Origin: Planctomycetota bacterium
GTDB lineage: Bacteria > Planctomycetota > GCA-002687715
NCBI GenBank assembly: GCA_002687715.1
Contig: NZBC01000156.1
Coordinates: 1 to 44,239 of the forward strand
Length of the DNA: 44,239 nt
Direction of reading: 5' to 3'
In this document: in pieces, positions 24,703 to 34,856 of the stretch
How positions within the stretch are numbered: position 1 is the first letter of the stretch
Layout of the letters: the number at the start of each line of letters is the position of its first letter
Program-made: the position numbers and the translations under genes
Notes under the pieces: generated by a model
What the model was told of the DNA's origin: nothing
The model's input: the letters and a program-made list of their open reading frames with translations, nothing else
Database searches by the model: none

Positions 24703-25554
24703 GTGCGGTTCACCAAGATGCACGGTGCTGGGAACGACTTCGTCCTCATCGACGGAGATCACGGGGGCATGCCCGCGGACGCGTCGCGGCTCGCGCGCCG
24801 CGTCTGTGCTCGTCGTGACGGTGTCGGTGCGGATGGGCTCGTCATCATGGAGCGCAAGGCCACGCCGGTCGATGTGGATGCGCGAATGGTCGTTTGGAAC
24901 GCAGACGGGAGCCGGGCCGACATGTGCGGCAATGCCCTGCGCTGCGTCGCACGATGGCTCGTCGAGTTCGGCGGCTCCGATCGCGGTCCTGGTTTTCGGA
25001 TCGCGACCGACAGCGGAGTGCAGAAGGCCACCATCACCGATGTGGCCGGCGAGACCTGGCGCGTGGCGACGACGGTGGGCGTGCCGGAGTTCGACCGCGC
25101 GACGATCCCGATGGTGGGGCCCAGCGGAGTCGTGGTCAACGAACCGTTCGAAGTGGACGGGCGCACGCTGACCATCACGGCGTTGCGGTTGGGAAACCCG
25201 CACTGCGTCGTGTGGACCGAAGACGTGGGGGCCGTGCCGGTCGACCGGCTCGGCCCGCTGATCGAGACCCATCCGGCTTTCCCCGCCCGCGTGAACGTCG
25301 AGTTCGTGCAGGTGATCGCGGCGGACCGAGTCCGACAGCGGACGTGGGAGCGGGGCTGCGGGGAGACCTCGGCGTGTGGTACGGGCGCGGCTGCCGTGTG
25401 CGTCGCCGGGGTGGTTGCAGACCGTACGCCGCGCGCGATCACCGTCGGGCTACGCGGCGGAGACCTCGACTTGAGCTGGCCGTCTGATGACGCCGAGGTC
25501 CGCCTGACGGGGCCGGCGCATTTCGTTCTCGAGGGGACACTGCCGTGGAGATGA
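24703..25554 (+). CDS. dapF: Diaminopimelate epimerase
   Basis: Interconverts LL- and meso-diaminopimelate for lysine and peptidoglycan synthesis. 283 residues starting with GTG (24703); the start FTKMHGAGNDF is the family N-terminus. The two catalytic cysteines are Cys75 in ADMCGNALRC and Cys225 in ETSACGTGA. GNPHCVVW is the usual central block. Its stop overlaps the following M48 protease start (ATGA), so the two are co-translated. Confidence 0.95.
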   Translation: MRFTKMHGAGNDFVLIDGDHGGMPADASRLARRVCARRDGVGADGLVIMERKATPVDVDARMVVWNADGSRADMCGNALRCVARWLVEFGGSDRGPGFRIATDSGVQKATITDVAGETWRVATTVGVPEFDRATIPMVGPSGVVVNEPFEVDGRTLTITALRLGNPHCVVWTEDVGAVPVDRLGPLIETHPAFPARVNVEFVQVIAADRVRQRTWERGCGETSACGTGAAAVCVAGVVADRTPRAITVGLRGGDLDLSWPSDDAEVRLTGPAHFVLEGTLPWR

Positions 25555-27527
25555 TCCAACCGCTGCTCGCGCTGATCTGTCTCTTGATGGGTTCGGAATC
25601 CGCACCCAGCGGGCCGGCCTGGGCCGGCTGGCTCGGGGTCGCGCTCTACTTGCTTCTGGGCTGGACCATCACGCGTGCGGGCGTCAACCGACACCTCGCG
25701 TCGGAGGGCGGCAAGTCTCCGTATCACCCACCCGTGCGCGTCGGAATCGTCCATCTGGCGCTATGGGTCGTGCTGACGTTCATGACGCCGTGGGGGCCGT
25801 GGATCATCGCGACGACGGGGGACGTCCCGTTCGTGTCGTTGCTCTGCGGGTTCCTGCCGTACGTTGCCCATCGTGTCATCCGCTGCTTCGCGGCCTGGCC
25901 CGCGGAGGCGGCGTCGTGGCGAACGTGGACCAAGCGCGAGTACGTCGTGTTCTCGGTGCGCGTGCTGGCGTTACCGGTCGTGCCGATCGTCGTCCTCCAG
26001 GGGCTGCGAGACGTGTTGCTGAACGTCGACGCGTTCGCTGTCTGGCTCTTTGCATACCCTGACGTCTTGCTGCCGATCTTGATGCTGACGCTCCTGGTCG
26101 TGGTGTTCTCGATCGCGCCCGTGCTCGTGCGGTGGATCCTCGGCGCCCGCCCACTGGAGGCGGGGCCGCTCCGCACGCGACTGGATGCGTACGGCGAAAG
26201 GTCCGGCTTCCGTCCGAGCAACATCCTCGTGTGGCGTACGGGCAACACCGTCACCAACGCGCTGTTCATCGGGATCATCCCGCTGCTGCGGTACGTCGTG
26301 CTCACCGACGCGCTCATGGCCCGTCTGACCGACGACCAGGTCGAGGCCGTGTATGCCCATGAGGCGGGTCACGGAATGCGTCGGCACACGCAGCTCTACG
26401 TCGTCATGGCGGCGGGGTTCCTTCTCGTCAACACGATGTTCATGACGGGGATCCCGGTGTTTGCACTCGAAGCGCTCGAGGGACTAGGGCAGGAGATGGC
26501 GGCCACCATCGTCCAGGTACTCGTGGTCGGGATGATGGTGCTGCTGCTCGCCGCGTTCCTGTTCATCGGCATCGGTTGGTTGTCGCGGCGGTTCGAGACC
26601 GAAGCCGACCTCTGGGCCGTGAGCACGCTGGACAAGCCGGAGAGCTTCGCGTCGGCGCTGGAAGCGGTCGGATTGCACCTCGGCATCCTTCGCACCGACC
26701 GGGGCGGCATGCGCCACTTCGGCATCGGGACCCGCATCGGGCTCATCAATCGCTATCGCTGCGAGCCCGAGTTTCGCGATGGTTTCGACCGGTTGCTCCG
26801 CCGCTGCCGGCTCGGTGTGCTCGGGCTGCTGGCCGTCGGCGCAATCGGACTCGCGTGCTATACCCCGGGTGCGCTTGCCGTCGGTCATGCGAGACTGGCG
26901 TATGTCCGCGGGAGAGATGCGGAGAACGATTCAGATCCTGTGACGGCGGCCACGTTGTTTACGAACGCGATCACCAAGGCTCGCTCGGCCGCGGTCGCCC
27001 ACCCGGCCTTCGCGCGCCTGGCCAGTGAACAGGAGGCCGCGGCGTTGGCGAGTCTCGGGGACCTTCATCTGAAGACGGGGGAGTACGAGCAGGCGCGCGG
27101 AATCCTCGATCAGATGCGTGCGCGCGTCCGAGAGGGCGACGTCCTCGGCGAGTTCAACACCGACAACCTGACCGTCATTCTCGACGCGGTGATGGAGAAG
27201 CCGGACGTCGCAGCGATCCGGCACCTCATTCGCGAGCTGGATGCACTGGTTGCGAGCCGGGAGCCGGACCCCCGGTCCGTCGCGCTGACGTACTCCGATC
27301 TGTGGCTCGCGCTCCGCTCCGCGGGTGAGACCGATCGTCCCCGTGGCGCAGTTGACGCCTACTCGGCCGCGGCCCGCCTCCTGCGCGCGTGGTTCAAGAA
27401 CCCGGACACTCCGCCCTCCGCCGATGCCCTGGATGCCGCACGACGCGATCTCGAACGCAATGTGTTCCGGCAAGTGCTGTTTGATCGAGCGGCGCCGGAG
27501 GCGCTGCGCGCGCTGGTGAGCGAATAG
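25551..27527 (+). CDS. M48-family membrane metalloprotease with C-terminal helical repeats
   Basis: 658 residues. Several membrane segments occupy the first half (LLALICLLMG, VALYLLLGWT, LVVVFSIAPVLV and others). The zinc site is HEAGH at 270-274 in VYAHEAGHGMRRH, with the third ligand in the RFETEADLWA block after two more membrane helices. This is the HtpX/CAAX-protease-1 (STE24) layout. From about residue 430 a soluble TPR-like helical region follows (ATLFTNAITKARS, LGDLHLKTGEYEQARGIL). The start is taken as ATG 25551 overlapping the dapF stop; GTG 25545 is also possible. The substrate is unknown. Confidence 0.85.
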   Translation: MIQPLLALICLLMGSESAPSGPAWAGWLGVALYLLLGWTITRAGVNRHLASEGGKSPYHPPVRVGIVHLALWVVLTFMTPWGPWIIATTGDVPFVSLLCGFLPYVAHRVIRCFAAWPAEAASWRTWTKREYVVFSVRVLALPVVPIVVLQGLRDVLLNVDAFAVWLFAYPDVLLPILMLTLLVVVFSIAPVLVRWILGARPLEAGPLRTRLDAYGERSGFRPSNILVWRTGNTVTNALFIGIIPLLRYVVLTDALMARLTDDQVEAVYAHEAGHGMRRHTQLYVVMAAGFLLVNTMFMTGIPVFALEALEGLGQEMAATIVQVLVVGMMVLLLAAFLFIGIGWLSRRFETEADLWAVSTLDKPESFASALEAVGLHLGILRTDRGGMRHFGIGTRIGLINRYRCEPEFRDGFDRLLRRCRLGVLGLLAVGAIGLACYTPGALAVGHARLAYVRGRDAENDSDPVTAATLFTNAITKARSAAVAHPAFARLASEQEAAALASLGDLHLKTGEYEQARGILDQMRARVREGDVLGEFNTDNLTVILDAVMEKPDVAAIRHLIRELDALVASREPDPRSVALTYSDLWLALRSAGETDRPRGAVDAYSAAARLLRAWFKNPDTPPSADALDAARRDLERNVFRQVLFDRAAPEALRALVSE

Positions 27528-27528
27528 C

Positions 27529-27569
27529 CCCGGAAGACCAGGCCGGACCTGGAGGTCCGCGCTTCCGGG
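27529..27569. terminator. Nested palindrome filling the M48/ftsH convergent gap (family 1)
   Basis: The 42 bases between two stop codons are almost entirely inverted repeat. Outer arms are CCCGGAAG (27529-27536) and CTTCCGGG (27562-27569); the inner palindrome is CGGACCT-GG-AGGTCCG (27544-27559). The inner core is the same as in the repeats near 33063 and 44168. It probably ends transcription on both strands. Confidence 0.65.
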
Positions 27570-29765
27570 TCAGGCGCCCTGGGGCAGGGGACCGGAACCC
27601 AGCGGGGGAGGCTCGGTTTCGCCGCCCTGCACTGGCGGGGGACCGCCGGGCTCCCCTGGCGCAGGTGGCGGGCCGGGTTTGGTGGCTTTCGCGAGATCGG
27701 CGCGCAGCGGCGGGGGCGGGGTGACGGCGAACTCCTGGACGGCGGCCTCGAACTCTTCGAGGTTGAGGATCTCGTGCTCGATGAGATGGTCGGCGAGGCG
27801 GTCGATGAGGATGCGGTTGTCCGTGATGATCTCCCGGGCTTCGCGGTGACAGTTCTCGACGATCCCGCGAACGGAGCGGTCGATGTCGCCCGCGGTCTTT
27901 TCCGAGACGATCTCGTTGCTGTTCATGTCGCGGCCGAGGAACGGGCTGCCGGGAGAGCGTTCGTAGGTGATCGGGCCGAGGGCGTCGGTCATGCCCCAAC
28001 GACACACGAGCGCGCGGGCGAGCTGCGTCGCTTTCTGCAGGTCGTCCTCTGCCCCGGTGGATTGATGGTCGAAGACGATCTCCTCGGCGCTGCGTCCACC
28101 CATGAAGACGCGGATGCGGGCGAGGAGCTCTTCCTTGGTGATGATGTACCGGTCTTCTTCCGGCAGGGTCAGGGTGTATCCGAGCGCGCCCTTGCCGCGC
28201 GGGATGATGCTGACCTTGTGGACCGGGTCGGCTTCCTTGGTGAATCGGGCGACCAGGGCGTGACCCAACTCGTGGAACGCCAGGATCTTCCTCTCGCGTT
28301 CGTTGATGATGCGACTGCGTCGCTCCGGACCGGCGACGACGCGTTCGACCGCTTCCTCGCATTCCTTGCGGCCGATGTCACTGCGGCGACGCCGGGCGGC
28401 CAGAAGCGCGGCCTCGTTCATGACGTTGGCGAGGTCGGCGCCCGAGAACCCGGGCGTCCGCTTCGCGATCTGCTCGAGGTCGACGTCAGCGGCGAGGGGC
28501 TTTCCGCGAGAGTGGATCTTCAGGACCGCAGTGCGGCCGTTGAGGTCCGGCGCGTCGAGCACGACCTGGCGGTCGAACCGGCCCGGACGCAGCAGCGCGG
28601 GGTCGAGGATGTCCGGGCGGTTCGTCGCCGCGATGACGATGACGCCCTTGCGGCCGTCGAATCCGTCCATCTCGACGAGGAGCTGGTTGAGGGTCTGCTC
28701 GCGCTCATCGTGCCCACCGCCGAGACCCGTGCCGCGGTGGCGACCGACGGCGTCGATCTCGTCGACGAAGACGATGCAGGGTGCCTTCTGCTTCGCGGTG
28801 CTGAAGAGATCGCGAACCCGCGCCGCGCCTACGCCGACGAACATCTCGACGAAGTCTGAACCGCTGATGGAGAAGAACGGGGCGGCGGCCTCGCCGGCGA
28901 CAGCGCGTGCGAGCAGTGTCTTGCCGCAGCCGGGAGGACCCATAAGCAGGCAGCCCTTCGGGATCTTGCCGCCGAGGGACGTGAACCGCTCCGGCTCCTT
29001 CAAGAACTCGACGATCTCCGTGAGCTCCTCCTTGGCTTCGTCCGCGCCCGCGACGTCGGCGAACGTGACGCCGGTCTTGTCCTCGCCGACGACTTTCGCG
29101 CGCGAGCGTCCGAACGAGAGAACGTTCTCGCCCGACATCCGTGACGAGCGGAACATCATCATGAGGATGAAGACGAAGAACAGGAGCGGGAGGCCCCACA
29201 GCCACATGGTCGCCCAGTCGGTCGGACGATCGTGCGTCACCTTGACCCCGCGCGACTCGAGCAGCGCGACGAGAGTCGGGTCGGCGACCTTGTCACGTTC
29301 GACGTAGAACGGCAGGTAGCCATCCCACTTCTTGTCACCCTTGATCAGCCGCTTCACGTATTCTTCCGGCAAGCTGTCGTCGTCGGGCCTGGGGAGCATC
29401 TTCCCGACCATCTTCTCGGGTTGGATGATCAGCTCGTAGATGCCGGGCTTGGGGTCTTCGCCGGCCGGGTCGAGGATCTCGATCGTCGCCGTGTCGCGGA
29501 CGTCGCCCGGCTTGAGCTCGCGGATGAGATCCGGATTCAGGATCGTCTGTTCGTTCAGGTAGCTCTTGAACGTCGTGTAGTCGATCTCGACCGCACTGCC
29601 GGACCCCCAGAGCGTGTTGAAGATGATCACGGCGCCGAGGACGAAGAGCAGGATCAGGAACGGATTCCGGGCGAAGAGTCCGCGCTTGGGCGCGGGCGAA
29701 CCTCCGCCGGAGCCGCTCTGCTGAGGACCTCCTTCGGGGCCGCCTGGGCCTTTTGCATCGGACAT
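27570..29765 (-). CDS. ftsH: ATP-dependent zinc metalloprotease FtsH
   Basis: A membrane-anchored AAA protease of 731 residues that degrades membrane and regulatory proteins. A Gly/Pro-rich N-terminal tail precedes TM1 (about 34-53), a large 130-residue extracytoplasmic domain, and TM2 (about 187-204). The AAA domain has Walker A GPPGCGKT (276-283), Walker B IVFVDEID with Asp335-Glu336, the pore motif FVEMFVG and arginine fingers in RPGRFDRQ. The zinc protease site is HELGH (498-502; most relatives have HEAGH) with the later acidic ligand in TGAEDDLQ. The C-terminus is a Pro/Gly-rich tail. It is divergent from gyrA across a 619-base gap. Confidence 0.95.
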   Translation of the reverse strand: MSDAKGPGGPEGGPQQSGSGGGSPAPKRGLFARNPFLILLFVLGAVIIFNTLWGSGSAVEIDYTTFKSYLNEQTILNPDLIRELKPGDVRDTATIEILDPAGEDPKPGIYELIIQPEKMVGKMLPRPDDDSLPEEYVKRLIKGDKKWDGYLPFYVERDKVADPTLVALLESRGVKVTHDRPTDWATMWLWGLPLLFFVFILMMMFRSSRMSGENVLSFGRSRAKVVGEDKTGVTFADVAGADEAKEELTEIVEFLKEPERFTSLGGKIPKGCLLMGPPGCGKTLLARAVAGEAAAPFFSISGSDFVEMFVGVGAARVRDLFSTAKQKAPCIVFVDEIDAVGRHRGTGLGGGHDEREQTLNQLLVEMDGFDGRKGVIVIAATNRPDILDPALLRPGRFDRQVVLDAPDLNGRTAVLKIHSRGKPLAADVDLEQIAKRTPGFSGADLANVMNEAALLAARRRRSDIGRKECEEAVERVVAGPERRSRIINERERKILAFHELGHALVARFTKEADPVHKVSIIPRGKGALGYTLTLPEEDRYIITKEELLARIRVFMGGRSAEEIVFDHQSTGAEDDLQKATQLARALVCRWGMTDALGPITYERSPGSPFLGRDMNSNEIVSEKTAGDIDRSVRGIVENCHREAREIITDNRILIDRLADHLIEHEILNLEEFEAAVQEFAVTPPPPLRADLAKATKPGPPPAPGEPGGPPPVQGGETEPPPLGSGPLPQGA

Positions 29766-30384
29766 GCCGGACTCCCTTCTCGTCGCACGCGTGCATGACG
29801 CGCGACGGGCATGCTAACACCCGGTCGGGCGCGGGCCATGACGCCGACAAAGCGTGCCGTCATCAGGGGTTTCGGCCGAAAGGGCACACTTCCTGACCCT
29901 GGAGTCAGGAAAACGCGACGGCCCGGACAGGCGGAGCCAGTGCGCCGGTTCGAGACGCGCGACCCGGGTTCGCGGGCACGATGCGGTGAGGTCGCGTCCC
30001 GCGCTCGGAACCCCTGCGACCCCGGGTCGGATCCGCTTCGTGTGACCGGGTCATTGCGGTCGTCGATTTCGGTGAGGGTGAGCCACGCCATCGACCGCGT
30101 GACCGGGAGGTCAAACGTCCTTCTCGAGGCGGCCTGACCCCGGCCGGATCACGGTCGAATGGGACGCTCCCTAGCGGGTCGGGAGAGCTCCGTTTGTCGC
30201 CACCTGGGGGATTCCGGAGAGCGGCGCGAACTTCCTTGGCGCGGGGCACTCAAGTCCTTGAAGAAAAAGGCCCTTACGTTAAGATTCGCCACGACGGCCA
30301 GGGTGCCTGGGCGCCGTCACGGACGGGTGTCGCAACCCCTTGTCCCACCGCGCCTAACAAGAGGGAAGAAGAGCCACCGCCCCG
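29766..30384. other. Divergent ftsH/gyrA intergenic region with hairpins
   Basis: 619 bases without a credible gene. It contains a perfect 8-base hairpin TTCCTGAC-CCTGGA-GTCAGGAA at 29890-29911, about 125 bases upstream of ftsH, and a pair of GACCCGGG-type segments near 29960 and 30020 that are complementary. The last 150 bases before gyrA are a plausible leader with an A/G-rich GGAAGAAGAG about 15 bases before the ATG. Promoters for both genes must lie here, but no consensus pair stands out. Confidence 0.45.
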
Positions 30385-32949
30385 ATGTCCGACTCCTCGT
30401 CCAGTGCCGCCCCGCCGCCAGGTGGACAGATCCGCGACCAGCTCCTCGATGAGGAGATGCGGACGTCCTATCTGACCTATGCGATGAGCGTGATCATCCA
30501 GCGCGCCCTGCCGGACGCGCGGGACGGTCTGAAGCCGTCACAGCGCCGCATTCTCGTCGCGATGAACGACCTGAATCTCGGCCCGCGAACGAAGTTCAGG
30601 AAGTGCGCGAAGATCGCCGGTGACACCACGGGCAACTACCACCCGCACGGTGACCAGGTCGTCTATCCGACGCTGGTGCGGCTCGCGCAGGACTTCAACA
30701 TGCGCTACCCCCTGATCGACAAGCAGGGGAACTTCGGCGCCATCGACGGGTCGCCGCCCGCGGCCATGCGGTACACGGAAGCCCGGCTCGCCTTTCCGTC
30801 CGTCGACATGCTCGACGACCTGGACAAGCAGACGGTCGGCCTCGAGCGCAACTACGACGACACGCGCTCTGAACCGACCGTCCTGCCGGCGCGGTTCCCG
30901 AATCTGATCTGCAACGGGTCCCAGGGCATCGCGGTCGGAATGGCGACGTCGATCCCGCCGCACAACCTCACCGAGGTGTGCGATGCGCTGATCGCGCTCA
31001 TCGGCGACCCCGACGTCTCCGTCCTCGACTTGATGGAGATCGTCAAAGGACCCGACTTCCCGACTGGTGGCATCATCTGCGGCCGCACCGGGGTCTACCG
31101 CGCGTACACGACCGGCCGTGGCCTCATCGTCGTCCGCGCGCGGACGGCGATCGAGCAGAAGGGGAGAGACCGCGAGCAGATCGTGGTCACGGAGCTCCCG
31201 TATCAGGTCAACCCGGTCACCATCTTCGAGAAGGTGAAGACCCTGATCTCCGACAAGGTGATCGAGGGCATCTCGTACGTGAACGACGAGACCGACCGCA
31301 AGGACGGCCTCCGACTCGTGTTCGAGATCAAGAAGGGCCACCAGGCGGACGTGGTCCTGAACCAGCTCTACCGGTACACCCCGCTCCAGAACACGTTCTC
31401 GATGATCATGCTCGCCCTCGACGGCGGGCGCCCGCGCACCTTCAACCTGAAGGAGATGCTGGCCGCGTTCAGGGATCACCGCGTCGACGTCATCCAGCGC
31501 CGGACCCGGTACCTGAAGCGCAAGGCCGAAGAGCGGCTGCACATCGTCGAAGGCCTGCTGATTGCGATCGCCAACATCGACGAAGTGATCAAGGTCATCC
31601 GCTCGTCACCGTCCACCGAGACGGCGAAGGAGCGCCTGATCGCGCAGTTCGTACTGAGCGCGCGCCAGGCCGACGCGATCCTCGCCATGCGTCTCGCGCG
31701 GCTCACGGGTCTCGAGGTCGAGAAGCTCGATCAGGAGAAGGTCGACCTGCAGGGCGCGATCGCGCGCTACGCGGAGATCCTCGGCGACGTCCGCGAAGTC
31801 CATCAGCTCGTCCTCGATGAGCTCGAGGATCTCAAGGTTCGCTATGGCGATGCCCGCCGCTCCGAGATCGGTGAGGACGAGCTGGGCATCGAGGACGAAG
31901 CCCTCATCCCCGAAGGGCGGATGCTCGTCACGCTGTCCCATCACGGCTACATCAAGCGGATGTCGCCCGACCTCTACCGTACGCAGGCGCGTGGCGGAAA
32001 AGGCATCACTGGTGCGGACACGAAGGAGGGCGACTTCATCGAGCGCCTGATCCTCGCGGACAACAAGGACTACTTCCTCTTCTTCACGACCTGGGGCCAG
32101 GTGCATTGGCTGAAGGTCTATCGCATCCCGGAGCTCGGGCGGAACAGCCAGGGCCGGTTCATCGAGAACCTGATCGGCATGCGCGACGAGAACGGGGAGA
32201 GCGGGCGCGGCAAGGAGAGGGTCGCGTCCATCATTCCAGTGAAGGAGTTCTCGCCCGACCACTATCTCGTGACGGTGTCCCGCAACGGCTACATCAAGAA
32301 GACCTCGCTGCAGGACTACAGCCGTCCGCGGTCCGGTGGGATCATCGGCGCTGGACTCAAGGAAGGCGACATCCTCGTCCGTGTCGTCCTCACCGACGGC
32401 ACCAAGGACCTCATGGTGTCGACGTCACAGGGCCAGACCATGCGCTTCTCGGAGCAGGTCGTGCGAGGCATGGGCCGTGGAGCTGCTGGCGTCATCGCAC
32501 TCAAGTTCAAGAAGCCCGGCGACCACGTGGTCGACATGGTCGTCGCCGAGGACGACGGGATGCTCCTGACCGTCTGCGCCAACGGGTACGGCATGCGCAC
32601 GCGCATGTCGGACTACCCGACCAAGGGTCGTGGCGGCCTCGGCGTCGTCAACATCAAGGGCCTCGACCGCAACGGCGACGTCGTGCTCGTCCGCGCCCTG
32701 GAGGAAGGGGAGCACGTCATCCTCATGTCCGAGGGCGGGACGATCATGCGCACTCCCGCCGACGAGATCCGACTCGTCGGTCGTGGCAGCCAGGGCGTCC
32801 GCGTCATGCGGCTCAAGGCCGACGATCGCGTCGCGTCCGGGGTCGTGGTGCAACCGGAGGAGGAAGAGCTCGAAGGCGAGCTCGAAGGCGAGGTCGAGGC
32901 CGAAGCGGTCGAGACGGACACTCCGGACCCGCCCCCCGTCCAGCCTTGA
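30385..32949 (+). CDS. gyrA: DNA gyrase subunit A
   Basis: 854 residues. The breakage-reunion domain has the catalytic Tyr130 in [10 protein letters not shown] and the signature [15 protein letters not shown]. The quinolone-determining stretch reads [13 protein letters not shown]: positions equivalent to E. coli Ser83 and Asp87 are Gln91 and Pro95. The C-terminal pinwheel repeats are present ([28 protein letters not shown] and others), and the GyrA box QARGGKG identifies gyrase rather than topoisomerase IV. An acidic Glu-rich tail ends the protein. gyrB is not adjacent. gyrA stands alone and is convergent with the next operon. Confidence 0.95.
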   Translation: MSDSSSSAAPPPGGQIRDQLLDEEMRTSYLTYAMSVIIQRALPDARDGLKPSQRRILVAMNDLNLGPRTKFRKCAKIAGDTTGNYHPHGDQVVYPTLVRLAQDFNMRYPLIDKQGNFGAIDGSPPAAMRYTEARLAFPSVDMLDDLDKQTVGLERNYDDTRSEPTVLPARFPNLICNGSQGIAVGMATSIPPHNLTEVCDALIALIGDPDVSVLDLMEIVKGPDFPTGGIICGRTGVYRAYTTGRGLIVVRARTAIEQKGRDREQIVVTELPYQVNPVTIFEKVKTLISDKVIEGISYVNDETDRKDGLRLVFEIKKGHQADVVLNQLYRYTPLQNTFSMIMLALDGGRPRTFNLKEMLAAFRDHRVDVIQRRTRYLKRKAEERLHIVEGLLIAIANIDEVIKVIRSSPSTETAKERLIAQFVLSARQADAILAMRLARLTGLEVEKLDQEKVDLQGAIARYAEILGDVREVHQLVLDELEDLKVRYGDARRSEIGEDELGIEDEALIPEGRMLVTLSHHGYIKRMSPDLYRTQARGGKGITGADTKEGDFIERLILADNKDYFLFFTTWGQVHWLKVYRIPELGRNSQGRFIENLIGMRDENGESGRGKERVASIIPVKEFSPDHYLVTVSRNGYIKKTSLQDYSRPRSGGIIGAGLKEGDILVRVVLTDGTKDLMVSTSQGQTMRFSEQVVRGMGRGAAGVIALKFKKPGDHVVDMVVAEDDGMLLTVCANGYGMRTRMSDYPTKGRGGLGVVNIKGLDRNGDVVLVRALEEGEHVILMSEGGTIMRTPADEIRLVGRGSQGVRVMRLKADDRVASGVVVQPEEEELEGELEGEVEAEAVETDTPDPPPVQP

Positions 32950-32982
32950 CGAGTAGCCTCGCGTCCACGGGAGAGCGCGAAC

Positions 32983-33098
32983 CTCCAGAGCGTGTGAGGC
33001 AATCCGGTCCGCCGAGAACGCGAGTCTCCAGCACGTACGAAGCAACGCGCTCTGCCGGGAGCGCGGACCTCCAGGTCCGCTCTGGGTCCGGCTCCCGG
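32983..33098. repeat. 43-base-period repeat ending in a GCGGACCT/AGGTCCGC palindrome (family 1)
   Basis: CTCCAG recurs at 32983, 33026 and 33069, exactly 43 bases apart. The first two units share 29 of 43 bases. The last leads into the palindrome GCGGACCT-CC-AGGTCCGC (33063-33080) with outer arms CCGGGAGC (33055-33062) and GCTCCCGG (33091-33098). The 59 bases 33024-33082 align without gaps to 44129-44187. The element lies in the convergent gap between gyrA and the next minus-strand operon. The remaining bases of the gap (33099-33247) hold nothing I recognise. Confidence 0.7.
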
Positions 33099-33247
33099 CT
33101 TCGCGGTTTCCGTGATGCAGGCGCAGCCGGCAGAGGTGACGGTTGATCGATGACGCGTTTCCCTGAGAAGGCACTTCCGGGAGCTTCGGCTGACCCAGGA
33201 GCGCTACGTCGATCGGACGGTGTTCATGGTCTTCTCGGTCTTCGGAC

Positions 33248-34297
33248 CTAGGTTCGCCATGCCGTCTTCCTCCATCCTCCGAGGCTGAGCCCGATCTCGG
33301 TGAACGTCAGGAAGGAGTACGCGAACAACCGCTGCGACGACCGGGTCTGGGGCTTCAAGAAGCGTCGCAGCGACCCGGAGAATCCGAGGCGCCGGATGGT
33401 GTTCAGCGACTTTGCGTAATCGGAGAAGACGTCGCCGACGTTGCGCCCGACGTACCGTATCGTCGCGGTGGTGCCCACGGCCGTTCCCACGACGACGTTG
33501 CCCGTCCTCTCGAGCGCGCCTGTTGCGATGGCCGCCGTGGTCTGGAGGAGTGATCGGTTCGCGCCCGTCGCTGCGTTGCGCACGTCACTCACGAATCCCT
33601 CGAGGTCCGCCGTGTCGATGACCGTCCCCGTGACGCCGCCGACCTCGTCCTTCAGATTCAGGACGGTCTCTTTCATCTCGGACAACGTGATGGGCGGCAT
33701 GTCGACGGTATCCGCCATACGCTCGCTCAATCGCGAGAGGCCCTCGAGCACGTCGTCGACGCTGTCGAGGCGGGAGCCCTCGCGCATCACGCCCGCGTCC
33801 TTCAGCTCCTGGCCGATCTCGCCGACGAACCCGGCGGCGCCCTTGCAGACGTCGGTCGCCGCGAGCAGTAGCCAGATCGGCGACGCATGCATCGTGAGTA
33901 CCAGCAGGTTGTCGACCGCTCCTCCGACGCCGAGCCGAGCGGCAGTGCGGGTGTCCAGCTCGTCCTCGCCCTGAAACACCCCGGCCTGACCGACGTCGTC
34001 GACTAGCATCTTGATCTGCCGGCGGACCGTCGTCTTGTAGAACCGGCCCTCGCGGATCTGTCGCGGGAGGAGGAATGTCAGCACGAGAAGGCAGCTGCCG
34101 ATGATCGATGCGATCCACCGGATGATCCGCTCCGGCAACGACAGCCCATAGGCGAGCAGATGATGCACGCGGCGAGGACGTCGCGGGGCTGCCGCCAAAT
34201 CGGGACGCTCGAACTCGGGGAGCGTCGGGAACTCGGGCTGCTCCGGGTTGAGGTCGCCCTCCGGGTTGAGATTCCCTTCCTCCTTGGGGTCGACCAT
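33248..34297 (-). CDS. Membrane-anchored protein of unknown function in the def operon
   Basis: 349 residues with no recognised family. The N-terminus is acidic and proline-rich with a short NLNPEGDLNPEQ repeat. One clear hydrophobic segment is near residues 58-78 (IIRWIASIIGSCLLVLTFLL) and a weaker one near 125-147. The rest is helical and amphipathic, with segments such as SEMKETVLNLKDEVGG, and a Gly/Thr/Val-rich stretch (GNVVVGTAVGTTATIRYVG) that could form another hairpin. Its ATG overlaps the def stop (ATGA), so it is translationally coupled to def. No catalytic motif is seen. Confidence 0.75.
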   Translation of the reverse strand: MVDPKEEGNLNPEGDLNPEQPEFPTLPEFERPDLAAAPRRPRRVHHLLAYGLSLPERIIRWIASIIGSCLLVLTFLLPRQIREGRFYKTTVRRQIKMLVDDVGQAGVFQGEDELDTRTAARLGVGGAVDNLLVLTMHASPIWLLLAATDVCKGAAGFVGEIGQELKDAGVMREGSRLDSVDDVLEGLSRLSERMADTVDMPPITLSEMKETVLNLKDEVGGVTGTVIDTADLEGFVSDVRNAATGANRSLLQTTAAIATGALERTGNVVVGTAVGTTATIRYVGRNVGDVFSDYAKSLNTIRRLGFSGSLRRFLKPQTRSSQRLFAYSFLTFTEIGLSLGGWRKTAWRT

Positions 34298-34854
34298 CAG
34301 TCCTCATTCACCGGTGAATCGGCGTTGGCGCGCGAGTGGCGATCGAACTCCTCGAGGAACGAGAGCGACTCCATCGATTCCATCCGATCGACATAGAGCC
34401 GGCCGTCGAGGTGATCGCACTCGTGTTGCACGACGGCCGCGGGGAACCCGCCGGTCGTCACCTCGAGCGGCTGGCCGACGCGGTCGAACCCGTGCAGCCG
34501 CACCTGCGAGGAGCGTGGCACGAGCCCCCGCAACCCGGGTACGGACAGGCAGCCCTCCCACACCATCTGTCGCGTGGTGTCGAGGGGTTCGACCTCCGGG
34601 TTGATGACGACCGTGAGCGGGAAGTCAGGGGCGTCCGGATAGCGCGGGTTGCCGGATATCTCCAGGAGCACGACCCGCTTCGACACGTGCACCTGGGGTG
34701 CGGCGAGACCGGCGCCGTCGTACTCCCGGCAGGTGTCGATCATGTCGTCGATCAGCCGCTGGATCGCGTCTGACCCGATCTCATCCGGTCCGACGGCGTC
34801 GGCGACCCGACGCAAGACCGGGTGACCCATACGAGCGACCTTGAGGATGGCCAT
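34297..34854 (-). CDS. def: Peptide deformylase
   Basis: Removes the formyl group from the initiator methionine of new proteins. 185 residues with all three motifs: GAGLAAPQ (47-54), EGCLSVPG with metal ligand Cys102, and QHECDHLDG with His144, Glu145 and His148. The ATG at 34852-34854 gives the standard MAILKV start; a GTG six bases upstream overlaps the previous stop as GTGA and is an alternative. Instead of the common partner fmt, def is flanked by two uncharacterised genes, with both junctions overlapping or within a few bases. Confidence 0.94.
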   Translation of the reverse strand: MAILKVARMGHPVLRRVADAVGPDEIGSDAIQRLIDDMIDTCREYDGAGLAAPQVHVSKRVVLLEISGNPRYPDAPDFPLTVVINPEVEPLDTTRQMVWEGCLSVPGLRGLVPRSSQVRLHGFDRVGQPLEVTTGGFPAAVVQHECDHLDGRLYVDRMESMESLSFLEEFDRHSRANADSPVNED

Positions 34855-34856
34855 GG

